DNA from: Streptococcus sp. A12
GTDB taxonomy: Bacteria; Bacillota; Bacilli; Lactobacillales; Streptococcaceae
Direction: 5' to 3'
DNA length: 22,535 nt
NCBI RefSeq assembly: GCF_905372335.1
Contig: NZ_CAJPOU010000026.1
Location: 1 to 22,535, forward strand
Shown here piece by piece: positions 1-7,054 of the stretch (position 1 is the stretch's first letter; each line of letters starts with the position of its first letter). The notes beneath the pieces were generated by a model. The model saw nothing but the letters and a program-made list of their open reading frames with translations. It was not told where the DNA came from and did no database searches. The position numbers and the translations under genes are program-made.

Positions 1-35
1 CAAGCTTATAAACCATAACTAGGCTTATAAGCTTG
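1..35. repeat. Inverted repeat downstream of potD, possible terminator
   Basis: The arms CAAGCTTATAA (1-11) and TTATAAGCTTG (25-35) are perfect 11-base inverted repeats around a 13-base spacer. It lies 34 bases beyond the potD stop, where a pot-operon terminator would be expected. The U-run that would confirm a minus-strand terminator would fall outside the window, so the role is open. Confidence 0.4.
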
Positions 36-69
36 TTCCTAGATAAAACGACCAAATAGAAATTCGCTC

Positions 70-1140
70 CTACTTCCGATACATCTTCACTTGTAGGTAG
101 AGGTCGTTATAGACGCCCAACCACTTCTTGCCAAGTTGTTCATAAACTTCTAAGTTCTTTAGTGTGTCATCACTTGGGTAGAAGGCCTGGTCCTCTTGGA
201 CCTCTTCTGGTAGCATCTTCTTAGCTTCTTTGTTCGGTGTAGAATACCTGACATAGAGAGCATTCTTATATGCATTCTCTGGGCGAAGCATGAAGTTGAT
301 AAAGGCATAAGCTGCTTCTTTATTCTTCACGGTCTTTGGAATGACAATATTATCAAACCAAAGGTTGCTGGCTTCTGATGGGACGACGTAACGAAGGTCC
401 TCATTGGCATCCAGCATTTGACGAGCTTCACCGGAGAAGGTTACCCCAATAGCCGCATTATTTTGAATCATGTAGCCTTTCATTTCGTCGGCTACAAGGG
501 CCTTGATATTGGGCATCAAGGTATAAAGCTTATCGACAGACTCTTGCAATTGCTGAGGATCCTTGGAGTTGAGGCTGTAACCTAAGCTATTGAGTCCAAT
601 TCCCATGACTTCACGCGCCCCATCGTACATCATGATGTCATTCTTGTACTCCGGTCTCCATAGATCAGCCCAGTGTTCTGGAGCCTTGTCGACCATCTTG
701 GTGTTGTATATGATGCCAAGGGTCCCCCAGAAGTAAGGAACTGAGTACTGATTGTCCGGATCAAAATCCAGGTTCAAGAAGCGTGGGTCGATATTGTCTA
801 AGCCTTTCAGTTTAGACTTATCTAATTTTTCAAGCAGATTCTCGTCCATCATCTTGGCGATCATGTATTCACTTGGAATCGCTATATCGTAAGCTGTTCC
901 CCCTTGCTTGATCTTGGTGTACATGGCTTCATTGGAATCAAAGGTATTGTATTGGACTTGAATGCCTGTCTCCTTGGTAAATTCCTTAAGCAATTCTGGA
1001 TCGATATAGTCTCCCCAGTTGTAGATGACCAGCTTGTCACTGTCTTTTGGATTGGTCTTGGCTTCAAGACGGGCACTTAACCCTGCTAAAACAAGGATGA
1101 CTACGACAATCCCTAGCAAGAATGAATAGAGTTTTTTCAT
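70..1140 (-). CDS. potD: Spermidine/putrescine ABC transporter substrate-binding protein PotD
   Basis: This is the extracytoplasmic receptor that captures polyamines and hands them to PotB/PotC. The 356-residue protein has a basic, hydrophobic N-terminus (about 1-22) and then a periplasmic-binding-protein fold. Residues matching the polyamine pocket of the E. coli family member are visible: W42 and Y45 in NWGDYID, D173 and E177 in DGAREVMG, W261 and D263 in NLWFDN. There is no lipobox and no cysteine anywhere in the protein, so it is probably held by an uncleaved signal-anchor or released, unlike most Gram-positive receptors. Its ATG overlaps the potC stop by four bases. It is the last gene of murB-potABCD. 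The whole length resembles pneumococcal PotD as I remember it. Confidence 0.96.
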   Translation of the reverse strand: MKKLYSFLLGIVVVILVLAGLSARLEAKTNPKDSDKLVIYNWGDYIDPELLKEFTKETGIQVQYNTFDSNEAMYTKIKQGGTAYDIAIPSEYMIAKMMDENLLEKLDKSKLKGLDNIDPRFLNLDFDPDNQYSVPYFWGTLGIIYNTKMVDKAPEHWADLWRPEYKNDIMMYDGAREVMGIGLNSLGYSLNSKDPQQLQESVDKLYTLMPNIKALVADEMKGYMIQNNAAIGVTFSGEARQMLDANEDLRYVVPSEASNLWFDNIVIPKTVKNKEAAYAFINFMLRPENAYKNALYVRYSTPNKEAKKMLPEEVQEDQAFYPSDDTLKNLEVYEQLGKKWLGVYNDLYLQVKMYRK

Positions 1141-1910
1141 ACTGTCTCCTCCTTCTCTCTAGTGATGAAGTAATAGCCGACCACCAGTAAGATACTGAAG
1201 AGGAAGACCAAGGCAGAAAGGGCATTGATATTCAACGAAATCCCTTGACGAGCCCGTGAGTAGATCTCAACAGACAAGGTCGTAAAGCCATTTCCCGTAA
1301 CAAAGAAGGTCACCGCAAAGTCATCCAAGGAATACGTAAAGGCCATAAAGTAACCAGCAATGATGGCAGGTGTCAAATAAGGAAGCATGATTTCCTTCAA
1401 CATCTGTACCTGAGTAGCTCCTAGGTCATAGGCCGCATTGACCATATCACGGTTCATTTCCTTCAAGCGCGGCAAGACCATCAAGACCACGATTGGAATA
1501 GAAAAGGCCACGTGACTCATCAAGACAGAAGCAAAGCCCAGCTGGAATTTGATGGTCGTAAAGAGGATCAGGAAGCTAGCCCCGATCATCACGTCAGGTG
1601 CTACCATAAGGATGTTATTGATGGACAAAAATGGACCTTCAAACTTCTTCTTAGACTGGTAAATGTAGATCGCCCCAAAAGTCCCAATTATGGTCGCAAT
1701 CAAGGCTGACAAGAAGGCCAAGAGGAAGGTCTGTGAGAGGATCAACATGAGACGCGTATCCTCAAAGAGACTTTGGAAATGTTCCAAGGTAAAGCCTGTA
1801 AAAGCATTCATATCCCCGCCAGCATTAAAGGCATAGGCAATCAAGTAAAAGATTGGGAGATAAAGGAGCAGGAAAATCAATCCTAAATAGATACGTGAAA
1901 TCTTTTTCAT
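1137..1910 (-). CDS. potC: Spermidine/putrescine ABC transporter permease PotC
   Basis: One of two membrane subunits forming the polyamine channel. The 257-residue protein has about six hydrophobic segments, the first at about 7-28. The EAA loop that contacts PotA is seen at about 158-182 (NAAYDLGATQVQMLKE then LPYLTPAI). Length is normal for a BPD_transp_1 permease. The start overlaps the potB stop and its own stop overlaps the potD start, each as ATGA, which points to translational coupling. Assigned PotC rather than PotB by its position before potD and its smaller size. Confidence 0.95.
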   Translation of the reverse strand: MKKISRIYLGLIFLLLYLPIFYLIAYAFNAGGDMNAFTGFTLEHFQSLFEDTRLMLILSQTFLLAFLSALIATIIGTFGAIYIYQSKKKFEGPFLSINNILMVAPDVMIGASFLILFTTIKFQLGFASVLMSHVAFSIPIVVLMVLPRLKEMNRDMVNAAYDLGATQVQMLKEIMLPYLTPAIIAGYFMAFTYSLDDFAVTFFVTGNGFTTLSVEIYSRARQGISLNINALSALVFLFSILLVVGYYFITREKEETV

Positions 1911-2713
1911 CGTTCACTCCTTTCTCTCGTTACCCACATGACTAAGAGCATAGCAAGGATCAAGACTACCCCAATGGTGGATCCCATTCCCCAGTTTTGC
2001 GTCGTAAGGAAGTGCTGCTCGATGGCAGTCCCCAGGGTAATAACCCGGTTTCCTCCGATCAAACGCGTCAACATGAAGAGACTCAAACTTGGAATAAAGA
2101 CTGACTGAACACCCGAGCGAACCCCGTTCATAGACAGTGGGAAGACAACTCGACGGAAGGTATCCCACTTGTTAGCTCCTAGGTCATAGCTAGCATTGAT
2201 GAGGTTTGGATCCAAATCATCCAAAACATTGAAGATAGGAAGGATCATAAAAGGCAACTCAATGTAACTAGCAACAAAGATGAAAGAAAAGTCCGTAAAA
2301 AGGATCTGTTGCGGACCGATTCCGATGAATCTCAAGAATTGGTTAATAGATCCCCCTTGACCAAAAATCCCGATAAAGGCATAAGCCTTGAGCAAGAGGT
2401 TGACCCATGTCGGAAGGACAATCAGCATGAGCCAGAGTTGGCGGTGCTTAAGCTGAGTCAAAAAATAAGCTGTCGGGTAAGAAATCAAGAGCGTCACAAA
2501 AGTAACGATCCCAGCATAGAGAATGGAGTTAAAACTCATCTTGAGGTAGGTCCAATTCTGCGCTGTAAAAAAGGTTTGGTAATTCTCTAAGGAACCTTGT
2601 CCCTGGACATTGACAAAGGATTGCCAAATGATCAAGGCTACAGGAGCCAAGACAAAAAGGAGGATCCAGAGAAAGTAAGGAACCACAAAGAAGTTAGAGG
2701 TTGTTTTCTTCAT
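1907..2713 (-). CDS. potB: Spermidine/putrescine ABC transporter permease PotB
   Basis: Second membrane subunit of the polyamine importer. The start at 2713 (MKKTTSNFF) is preferred over an in-frame ATG at 2734 because GAGGAGG lies eight bases upstream of it (GAGGAGGAAAGAGATG). This gives 268 residues. About six membrane segments are present, the first at about 8-33, with the EAA loop at about 173-198 (NASYDLGANKWDTFRR then VVFPL). The first 20 bases overlap the end of potA, so ribosomes finishing potA can reinitiate here. The stop overlaps the potC start by four bases. Confidence 0.95.
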   Translation of the reverse strand: MKKTTSNFFVVPYFLWILLFVLAPVALIIWQSFVNVQGQGSLENYQTFFTAQNWTYLKMSFNSILYAGIVTFVTLLISYPTAYFLTQLKHRQLWLMLIVLPTWVNLLLKAYAFIGIFGQGGSINQFLRFIGIGPQQILFTDFSFIFVASYIELPFMILPIFNVLDDLDPNLINASYDLGANKWDTFRRVVFPLSMNGVRSGVQSVFIPSLSLFMLTRLIGGNRVITLGTAIEQHFLTTQNWGMGSTIGVVLILAMLLVMWVTRERSER

Positions 2714-3851
2714 CTCTTTCCTCCTCGATGGCATTGATCAATCCAGCTTCTTGCTCTTCCACTTCTACGTATTCTTCGATCCGAGCATCAAACTCTTCTT
2801 CCGTTTCATTGAGACGCATGACGTGGATATCTTCTGGCTCAAAGTCCAGACCGATTTCCTCACCCACGATAGCCTTACGGGTTGAGTGGATCATCCACTC
2901 ATTCCCCAATTCATCATAAGCGATGATTTCATAGTGAACCCCACGGAACAGTTGGGTATCCACTTTTACCTGGAGCTTGCCTTCTTCTGGCAGGGTAATT
3001 CTCAAGTCTTCGGGACGGATGACAACTTCAACCGGTTCGTTTGGTCTCATCCCTCCATCGACCGACTCAAAGCGTTTGCCGTTGAATTCTACTAAGTAGT
3101 CTTCGATCATGATCCCTGGAAGGATGTTGGACTCACCGATAAAGGTCGCAACAAAATGGTTGATGGGCTCATCGTAGATATCGACCGGCGTTCCTGACTG
3201 GACGATTTCTCCTTCGTTCATGACGAAGATCCAGTCGCTCATCGCTAGCGCTTCTTCCTGGTCATGGGTAACAAAAACAAAGGTAATACCCAAGCGTTGT
3301 TGCAATTCACGGAGCTCATACTGCATGTCTGTCCGCAATTTCAAGTCGAGGGCAGACAAGGGCTCATCCAAGAGGACCACTCGCGGTTCATTAATAATCG
3401 CCCGTGCAATGGCTACCCGCTGGCGTTGACCACCAGAAAGTTTCTGGATGGACCGTTTCTCAAAGCCTCCCAATTGCACCATATTGAGGACTTCTGTTAC
3501 TCGTCTCTCGATTTCAGCCTTGTCTACCTTCTTCAAACGGAGGGGAAAAGCAACATTCTCAAACACATTCATATGTGGGAAAAGGGCGTAGGATTGGAAG
3601 ACGGTATGGACGTCCCGTTTGTTAGTCGGTACATCATTGATCCGAACACCATCCAAGAGGACATCCCCTGTCGAAGCGTCTAACAAACCGGCAATGATGT
3701 TCAGAATCGTTGATTTACCAGATCCTGAAGCACCGAGGAGGGTATAGAATTTCCCTTCTTCCAACTCAAAGTTGATGTCTTTGAGAACCACTGTATCACT
3801 GTCTTCAAATACTTTTGAGACATTTCTAAACTCAATAATTGGTTTTTTCAA
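2694..3851 (-). CDS. potA: Spermidine/putrescine ABC transporter ATP-binding protein PotA
   Basis: Cytoplasmic ATPase powering polyamine uptake. The 385-residue protein shows Walker A GASGSGKST (40-48), Q-loop Q86, signature LSGGQ (138-142), Walker B VVLLDE (158-163) and switch H196. A C-terminal TOBE-type regulatory region (about 230-350) follows, and then a strongly acidic tail (about 350-385). The start is TTG at 3849-3851, because the only upstream in-frame codons run into a TGA before any ATG or GTG. The TTG has only a loosely spaced AAGGA. It sits one base after the stop of a 7-codon reading frame (3853-3876), so initiation may depend on coupling to that frame. It follows murB after a structured gap of about 200 bases. 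Confidence 0.96.
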   Translation of the reverse strand: MKKPIIEFRNVSKVFEDSDTVVLKDINFELEEGKFYTLLGASGSGKSTILNIIAGLLDASTGDVLLDGVRINDVPTNKRDVHTVFQSYALFPHMNVFENVAFPLRLKKVDKAEIERRVTEVLNMVQLGGFEKRSIQKLSGGQRQRVAIARAIINEPRVVLLDEPLSALDLKLRTDMQYELRELQQRLGITFVFVTHDQEEALAMSDWIFVMNEGEIVQSGTPVDIYDEPINHFVATFIGESNILPGIMIEDYLVEFNGKRFESVDGGMRPNEPVEVVIRPEDLRITLPEEGKLQVKVDTQLFRGVHYEIIAYDELGNEWMIHSTRKAIVGEEIGLDFEPEDIHVMRLNETEEEFDARIEEYVEVEEQEAGLINAIEEERDEENNL

Positions 3852-3852
3852 T

Positions 3853-3876
3853 TCACATAAATTCCTTCTTTTTCAT
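3853..3876 (-). CDS. Candidate 7-codon leader peptide (MKKKEFM) before potA
   Basis: An ATG at 3874-3876 has AGAAGGAA (3881-3888) at good spacing and reads M-K-K-K-E-F-M before TGA at 3853-3855. The stop is one base from the TTG start of potA. The ATG has a better-placed Shine-Dalgarno sequence than potA does. A frame of this length can arise by chance, so expression is inference from its signals and position. It could serve as a translational coupler or as a sensing leader peptide. Confidence 0.4.
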   Translation of the reverse strand: MKKKEFM

Positions 3877-4057
3877 GCGTTTCCTTCTGAGACCAACCAA
3901 CTAGTCTCATAGGCTGACGAGCGAACCCGTCAGACCACCAACACCTCTCGGGGACTTATAAGACTGCCCCACCTATTTTCGGTATCGATAGGCACTCACC
4001 CCCCTTCTAAAGTAGGAAGGGTCTACCCTAAAGTAGCCCCTATTCCATTTCGAACCG
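3877..4057 (-). ncRNA. Structured leader RNA candidate between murB and potA
   Basis: Read on the minus strand, this gap contains a series of stems. CCCTTC/GAAGGG (4002-4021) is 6 bp. CCTAT/ATAGG (3972-3992) is 5 bp. GGGG/CCCC (3950-3970) is 4 bp. CTGACGGG-UUCG-CTCGTCAG (3912-3935 region, core 3914-3933) is an 8-bp stem with a UUCG loop. GAGACTAG-UUGG-TTGGTCTC (3889-3908) is 8 bp with wobbles and abuts the Shine-Dalgarno sequence of the leader peptide. A 9-base direct repeat, CTAAAGTAG, occurs at 4007-4015 and 4028-4036. The CCTAT strand (3988-3992) could instead pair with another ATAGG at 4039-4043, giving exclusive alternatives. No intrinsic terminator U-run is seen. I recognise no named RNA family. 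Confidence 0.5.
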
Positions 4058-4960
4058 TTAATCTTTTCCAATAATACGGACTTCGCGCTCCAAGGTCACC
4101 CCAGCTGATTTTTCAACTGTCGCAATGACATGGGCAATCAAGTCTTCATAATCTTTGGCAGTACCATGATCGACATTGATCATAAAGCCGGCATGCTTTT
4201 CAGAAACCTCCACACCACCAATTCGATGCCCTTTCAATCCTGCTTCACTGATCAATTGACCCGCAAAGTGCCCAACCGGACGCTTGAAGACAGAGCCACA
4301 AGACGGATACTCAAGTGGTTGCTTAAGCTCACGCAAATGAGTCAGGCGAGCCATTTCTTGAGCGATCTGATCATAATTGCCAGGTGCTAAGGCAAACTTG
4401 GCAGAAATCACCACGTCACCAGTTTCTTGAATCTTGGAATGGCGATAGCCAAAAGCTAATTCCTCTGCTGTTAAGGTTTTAATTTCTCCTTCTGGCGTCA
4501 AGACCTTACATGATTGAAGAATATGGGCAATCTCACCGCCATAGGCACCAGCATTCATATAGACTGCTCCACCTATGCTACCTGGAATCCCACAGGCAAA
4601 TTCAAAGCCTGTCAAGCTATGGTAGCGGGCTACATGAGTCACATCAATTAGCTTAGATCCCGCCTCCGCTTCAATCACATAGCCATTGACTCGGACGTCA
4701 TGGAAATGATCAAACATGATCACAAAGCCTTCAATCCCACTGTCACGGACGATAATATTGGAAGAATTCCCCAGGACCATCCAAGGAATTTCCTGAGCAT
4801 TAGCAAAGGTGACAATTCGTTTTAATTCATATTGATTGCAAGGAAAGGCTAAATAATCTGCCGCTCCTCCAACCTTTGTATAGGTATATTGTTTGAGTGG
4901 CTCATTGAACAAAATCTCAATACCAGCCAACTCCTCTTTGATTTGCTTTAGGATTTCCAT
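4058..4960 (-). CDS. murB: UDP-N-acetylenolpyruvoylglucosamine reductase MurB
   Basis: FAD- and NADPH-dependent cytoplasmic enzyme making UDP-N-acetylmuramate for peptidoglycan. The 300-residue length is that of the short type II MurB found in Firmicutes. FAD-binding stretches are LGNSSNIIV (63-71) and GIPGSIGGAVYMNAGAYGGE (124-143). The proton-donor serine is S223 in YPSCGSVFKRP, R173 lies in GYRHS, and the catalytic glutamate is in EREVRIIG near the C-terminus. The ATG is 32 bases from an extended -10 promoter. It is the first gene of the probable murB-potABCD transcript, an arrangement also known from the pneumococcus. Confidence 0.97.
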   Translation of the reverse strand: MEILKQIKEELAGIEILFNEPLKQYTYTKVGGAADYLAFPCNQYELKRIVTFANAQEIPWMVLGNSSNIIVRDSGIEGFVIMFDHFHDVRVNGYVIEAEAGSKLIDVTHVARYHSLTGFEFACGIPGSIGGAVYMNAGAYGGEIAHILQSCKVLTPEGEIKTLTAEELAFGYRHSKIQETGDVVISAKFALAPGNYDQIAQEMARLTHLRELKQPLEYPSCGSVFKRPVGHFAGQLISEAGLKGHRIGGVEVSEKHAGFMINVDHGTAKDYEDLIAHVIATVEKSAGVTLEREVRIIGKD

Positions 4961-4992
4961 CTCACAACTCTCTTTTATACGTTATCTTATCC

Positions 4993-5001
4993 ATTATAAC
5001 A
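4993..5001 (-). promoter_or_regulatory. murB promoter, extended -10
   Basis: On the minus strand TGTTATAAT contains a perfect TATAAT (4993-4998) preceded by TGn. No good -35 is seen at 17 bases, which fits an extended -10 promoter. It lies 32 bases before the murB ATG and downstream of the terminator at 5031-5066. Confidence 0.7.
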
Positions 5002-5030
5002 AAAACCAGCCCACTTTTCGACTCAGAAGT

Positions 5031-5066
5031 AAAAAACAGAAGCAGCCAAAGGACCGATTCTGTTTT
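5031..5066. terminator. Intrinsic terminator after the 5094-6020 gene
   Basis: AAAACAGAA (5033-5041) pairs with TTCTGTTTT (5058-5066). On the minus strand the stem ends in a T-run, TTCTGTTTTTTAC, 28 bases after the stop codon. The plus strand also has T-rich sequence beyond the stem, so it could work both ways. Confidence 0.75.
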
Positions 5067-5093
5067 AATTTTTTTAAACAAGGGTTAATTGAA

Positions 5094-6020
5094 TTAGCCA
5101 ATCTTACGTGCAATGCCACGTGTCTTATGAGTGGACAAGGCTGAACTAATGGCAACACCACCCCCAATAATAGTGAAGACTGCCAACATAAAGAAGTTAA
5201 AGAAGTATTTTTCAGGTGCTTCACCATTTAGAACAAGGGTATTGATCAAATCAAATCCATCACTAAAGTCGACTCCAAGTTGTTTAACTGCTTCTAAAGC
5301 GTAGTCAAATTGGTGCACGAGAACGATAGTCACTAACAAGAGAATGCTAGAAATAACTGCTCCAAGTTTACTAAATTTCTTCCCTAAGATTTCATAGCCT
5401 TTGACAACACAGATACCAAGGATGAAACCAGCATAAAAAGCTACATAGCCGAGGCGGGCAATGAAAAGAGTAACAGCTCCTCCGATAATGGCACCAATAA
5501 AGGCACCGACTGTTCCAAGAAGGACATTTTCTTTCTGACTATTATACGAATCCGTTTCAATCTTTAGTTGAGTACTGAGCTCTTGGAAGCTATCTTCGTT
5601 CATCAAGAAGAGGGAATCTCCAATCTGATAGAGACCAACTAGTCCTTTTTCACCAGAGTAACCACAAACAGTGTAGAAGCCATTGGTTTGCAAAAATTGC
5701 AGGATTTCTGTTAAGGCTTGACGAACGTTTTCATTCGTTTTTGCTTTGGTCATTCCAGCTTTTACAGTGAAAGTTGTGACATATTGGTTGAGGCTAATAC
5801 TCTTCAAAACAGAAGAGTCTTTCACCATTTGATGCAATTGAGTCGCTGCTTCTTCTGCATCATCACGCGACACAGAAATCGCAATGGTAAAAACATTTTT
5901 TGTGTCTGTTTCTCTCAGTAAGAAGAAATAGCCAGAATTTTCCCCATAAATAGATGAAGTTTCAGGATCATACTGGAATCCAAGTTCCGTAGCAAGTTGA
6001 TGACGTTCAAAGTCTTTCAT
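5094..6020 (-). CDS. Hypothetical membrane protein with soluble N-terminal domain
   Basis: I do not recognise a family. The 308-residue protein has a soluble N-terminal half (1-160) of mixed helix and strand character, in which the only cysteine is C119. Four predicted membrane helices follow at about 166-188, 191-207, 218-236 and 272-294. The first is glycine-rich (GTVGAFIGAIIGG). The last ends in a short basic tail, THKTRGIARKIG. The ATG at 6020 is preceded by AAAGGAG with a longish 12-base spacer. The gene is monocistronic, with terminators on both sides (6134-6162 and 5031-5066). No catalytic motif is visible. Base composition and codon use look like the neighbours, so recent transfer is not suggested. 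Confidence 0.85.
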   Translation of the reverse strand: MKDFERHQLATELGFQYDPETSSIYGENSGYFFLLRETDTKNVFTIAISVSRDDAEEAATQLHQMVKDSSVLKSISLNQYVTTFTVKAGMTKAKTNENVRQALTEILQFLQTNGFYTVCGYSGEKGLVGLYQIGDSLFLMNEDSFQELSTQLKIETDSYNSQKENVLLGTVGAFIGAIIGGAVTLFIARLGYVAFYAGFILGICVVKGYEILGKKFSKLGAVISSILLLVTIVLVHQFDYALEAVKQLGVDFSDGFDLINTLVLNGEAPEKYFFNFFMLAVFTIIGGGVAISSALSTHKTRGIARKIG

Positions 6021-6133
6021 TAAAATTACAATCTCCTTTACAATTCTATCTATCTTTCGAATAATTGTTTATTATCCTAAAATAATTTGATAGACAAATG
6101 ATTTATAGAACTATTTTATCATAGATAAATAAA

Positions 6134-6162
6134 ATTAGATAGACTAATTTAGCCTATCTAAT
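6134..6162. terminator. Terminator downstream of thrB
   Basis: ATTAGATAG (6134-6142) and CTATCTAAT (6154-6162) form a 9-bp stem with an 11-base loop. On the minus strand TTTATTTAT follows, 16 bases after the thrB stop. The plus strand has CATTTTTT beyond the stem. The AT-rich stem is weaker than typical GC-rich terminators. Confidence 0.65.
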
Positions 6163-6177
6163 CATTTTTTCATAAAA

Positions 6178-7053
6178 TCAAGATCCGCTGTTCTCTACCT
6201 TCACACCAGTTGTGTCAATTTTTAAAGAGAAGACCTGACCATTTAAGCCCTTAGATTCTAAGTCTTTGGCAAAGGCTTCCGCATGTTCAACTGGGAGCAA
6301 GGTCATAATAGTTGGCCCTGCACCAGAAAGGTAAGTCGCATATGCATCGTGTTGATGTGCAACTTCTTTCACCTGAGGGAACTCTACAACCAACTGTTGG
6401 CGGTAGCCTTCATGGAAGCGATCCGCTTCAATTGCCTTTCCTGCGACTCTCAAGTCTCCCTTAGCAAGGGCAGCAATGGCCACGTTTGCGATCGAACTAG
6501 CTGCAACAGCCTCCTTGTAAGTCCACTCACTTGGAAGGACATTTCGACTATCACTGGTCTTGAGTTCGTAATTGGGAACAAAGGCTACCAAAGAACATTC
6601 AGGGAAGGGAAGGACCAAATGATTGGTCTGCTGATCCACATAGCTCGCTACGACCAGATTTCCAAAAATGGCTGGCGCTACGTTATCCGGATGACCTTCG
6701 ATTTTTGTCGCAATTTCTAGTTTATCCTCATCACTTAGGGATAATTTTCCCAGTTGATTGGCCAACTCAATCCCCGCTACGATAACAGAGCTAGAGGATC
6801 CCAAACCACGCGCTAAAGGCACTTCACTGGTCATCTTCAGACGATGAGGAGGCAAATCAGATGCAACTTGGAGAGCGGTTTGAAGCAAGAGATTCTCCTC
6901 ATCACTTGGAATTTCCTCTCCCAAGTCATGTTCAATCCACCAGTTTTCTTGCGCTTCTAGCACATCAATGGTCAAATACTTAGAAACAGCGATTCCAACA
7001 GAATCAAATCCTGGACCGACATTGGCACTGGTCGCTGGTACTGTAATTCTCAT
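6178..7053 (-). CDS. thrB: Homoserine kinase ThrB
   Basis: GHMP-family kinase that phosphorylates homoserine with ATP, the step before threonine synthase. The protein is about 290 residues, normal for the family. The N-terminal PATSANVGPGFDSVGIA (6-22) and the ATP-binding loop PLARGLGSSSS (79-89) are GHMP signatures. HPDNVAPAIFG (121-131) and the C-terminal YLSGAGPTIMTL motif complete the set. The start has GGGAG six to seven bases upstream, inside the end of hom. Only one base separates it from the hom stop, so the pair is coupled. No thrC follows, so threonine synthase must be encoded elsewhere. Confidence 0.97.
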   Translation of the reverse strand: MRITVPATSANVGPGFDSVGIAVSKYLTIDVLEAQENWWIEHDLGEEIPSDEENLLLQTALQVASDLPPHRLKMTSEVPLARGLGSSSSVIVAGIELANQLGKLSLSDEDKLEIATKIEGHPDNVAPAIFGNLVVASYVDQQTNHLVLPFPECSLVAFVPNYELKTSDSRNVLPSEWTYKEAVAASSIANVAIAALAKGDLRVAGKAIEADRFHEGYRQQLVVEFPQVKEVAHQHDAYATYLSGAGPTIMTLLPVEHAEAFAKDLESKGLNGQVFSLKIDTTGVKVENSGS

Positions 7054-7054
7054 C

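Noticed and set aside
2714..2734. Upstream in-frame ATG for potB adding seven residues (MPSRRKE)
   Set aside because: The GAGGAGG ribosome site lies between the two ATGs and correctly serves the one at 2713; the longer form would translate its own ribosome site.
3264..3683. 139-codon plus-strand frame opposite potA
   Set aside because: It is antisense to conserved ABC motifs of potA and has no ribosome site or promoter; it is a shadow of the real gene.
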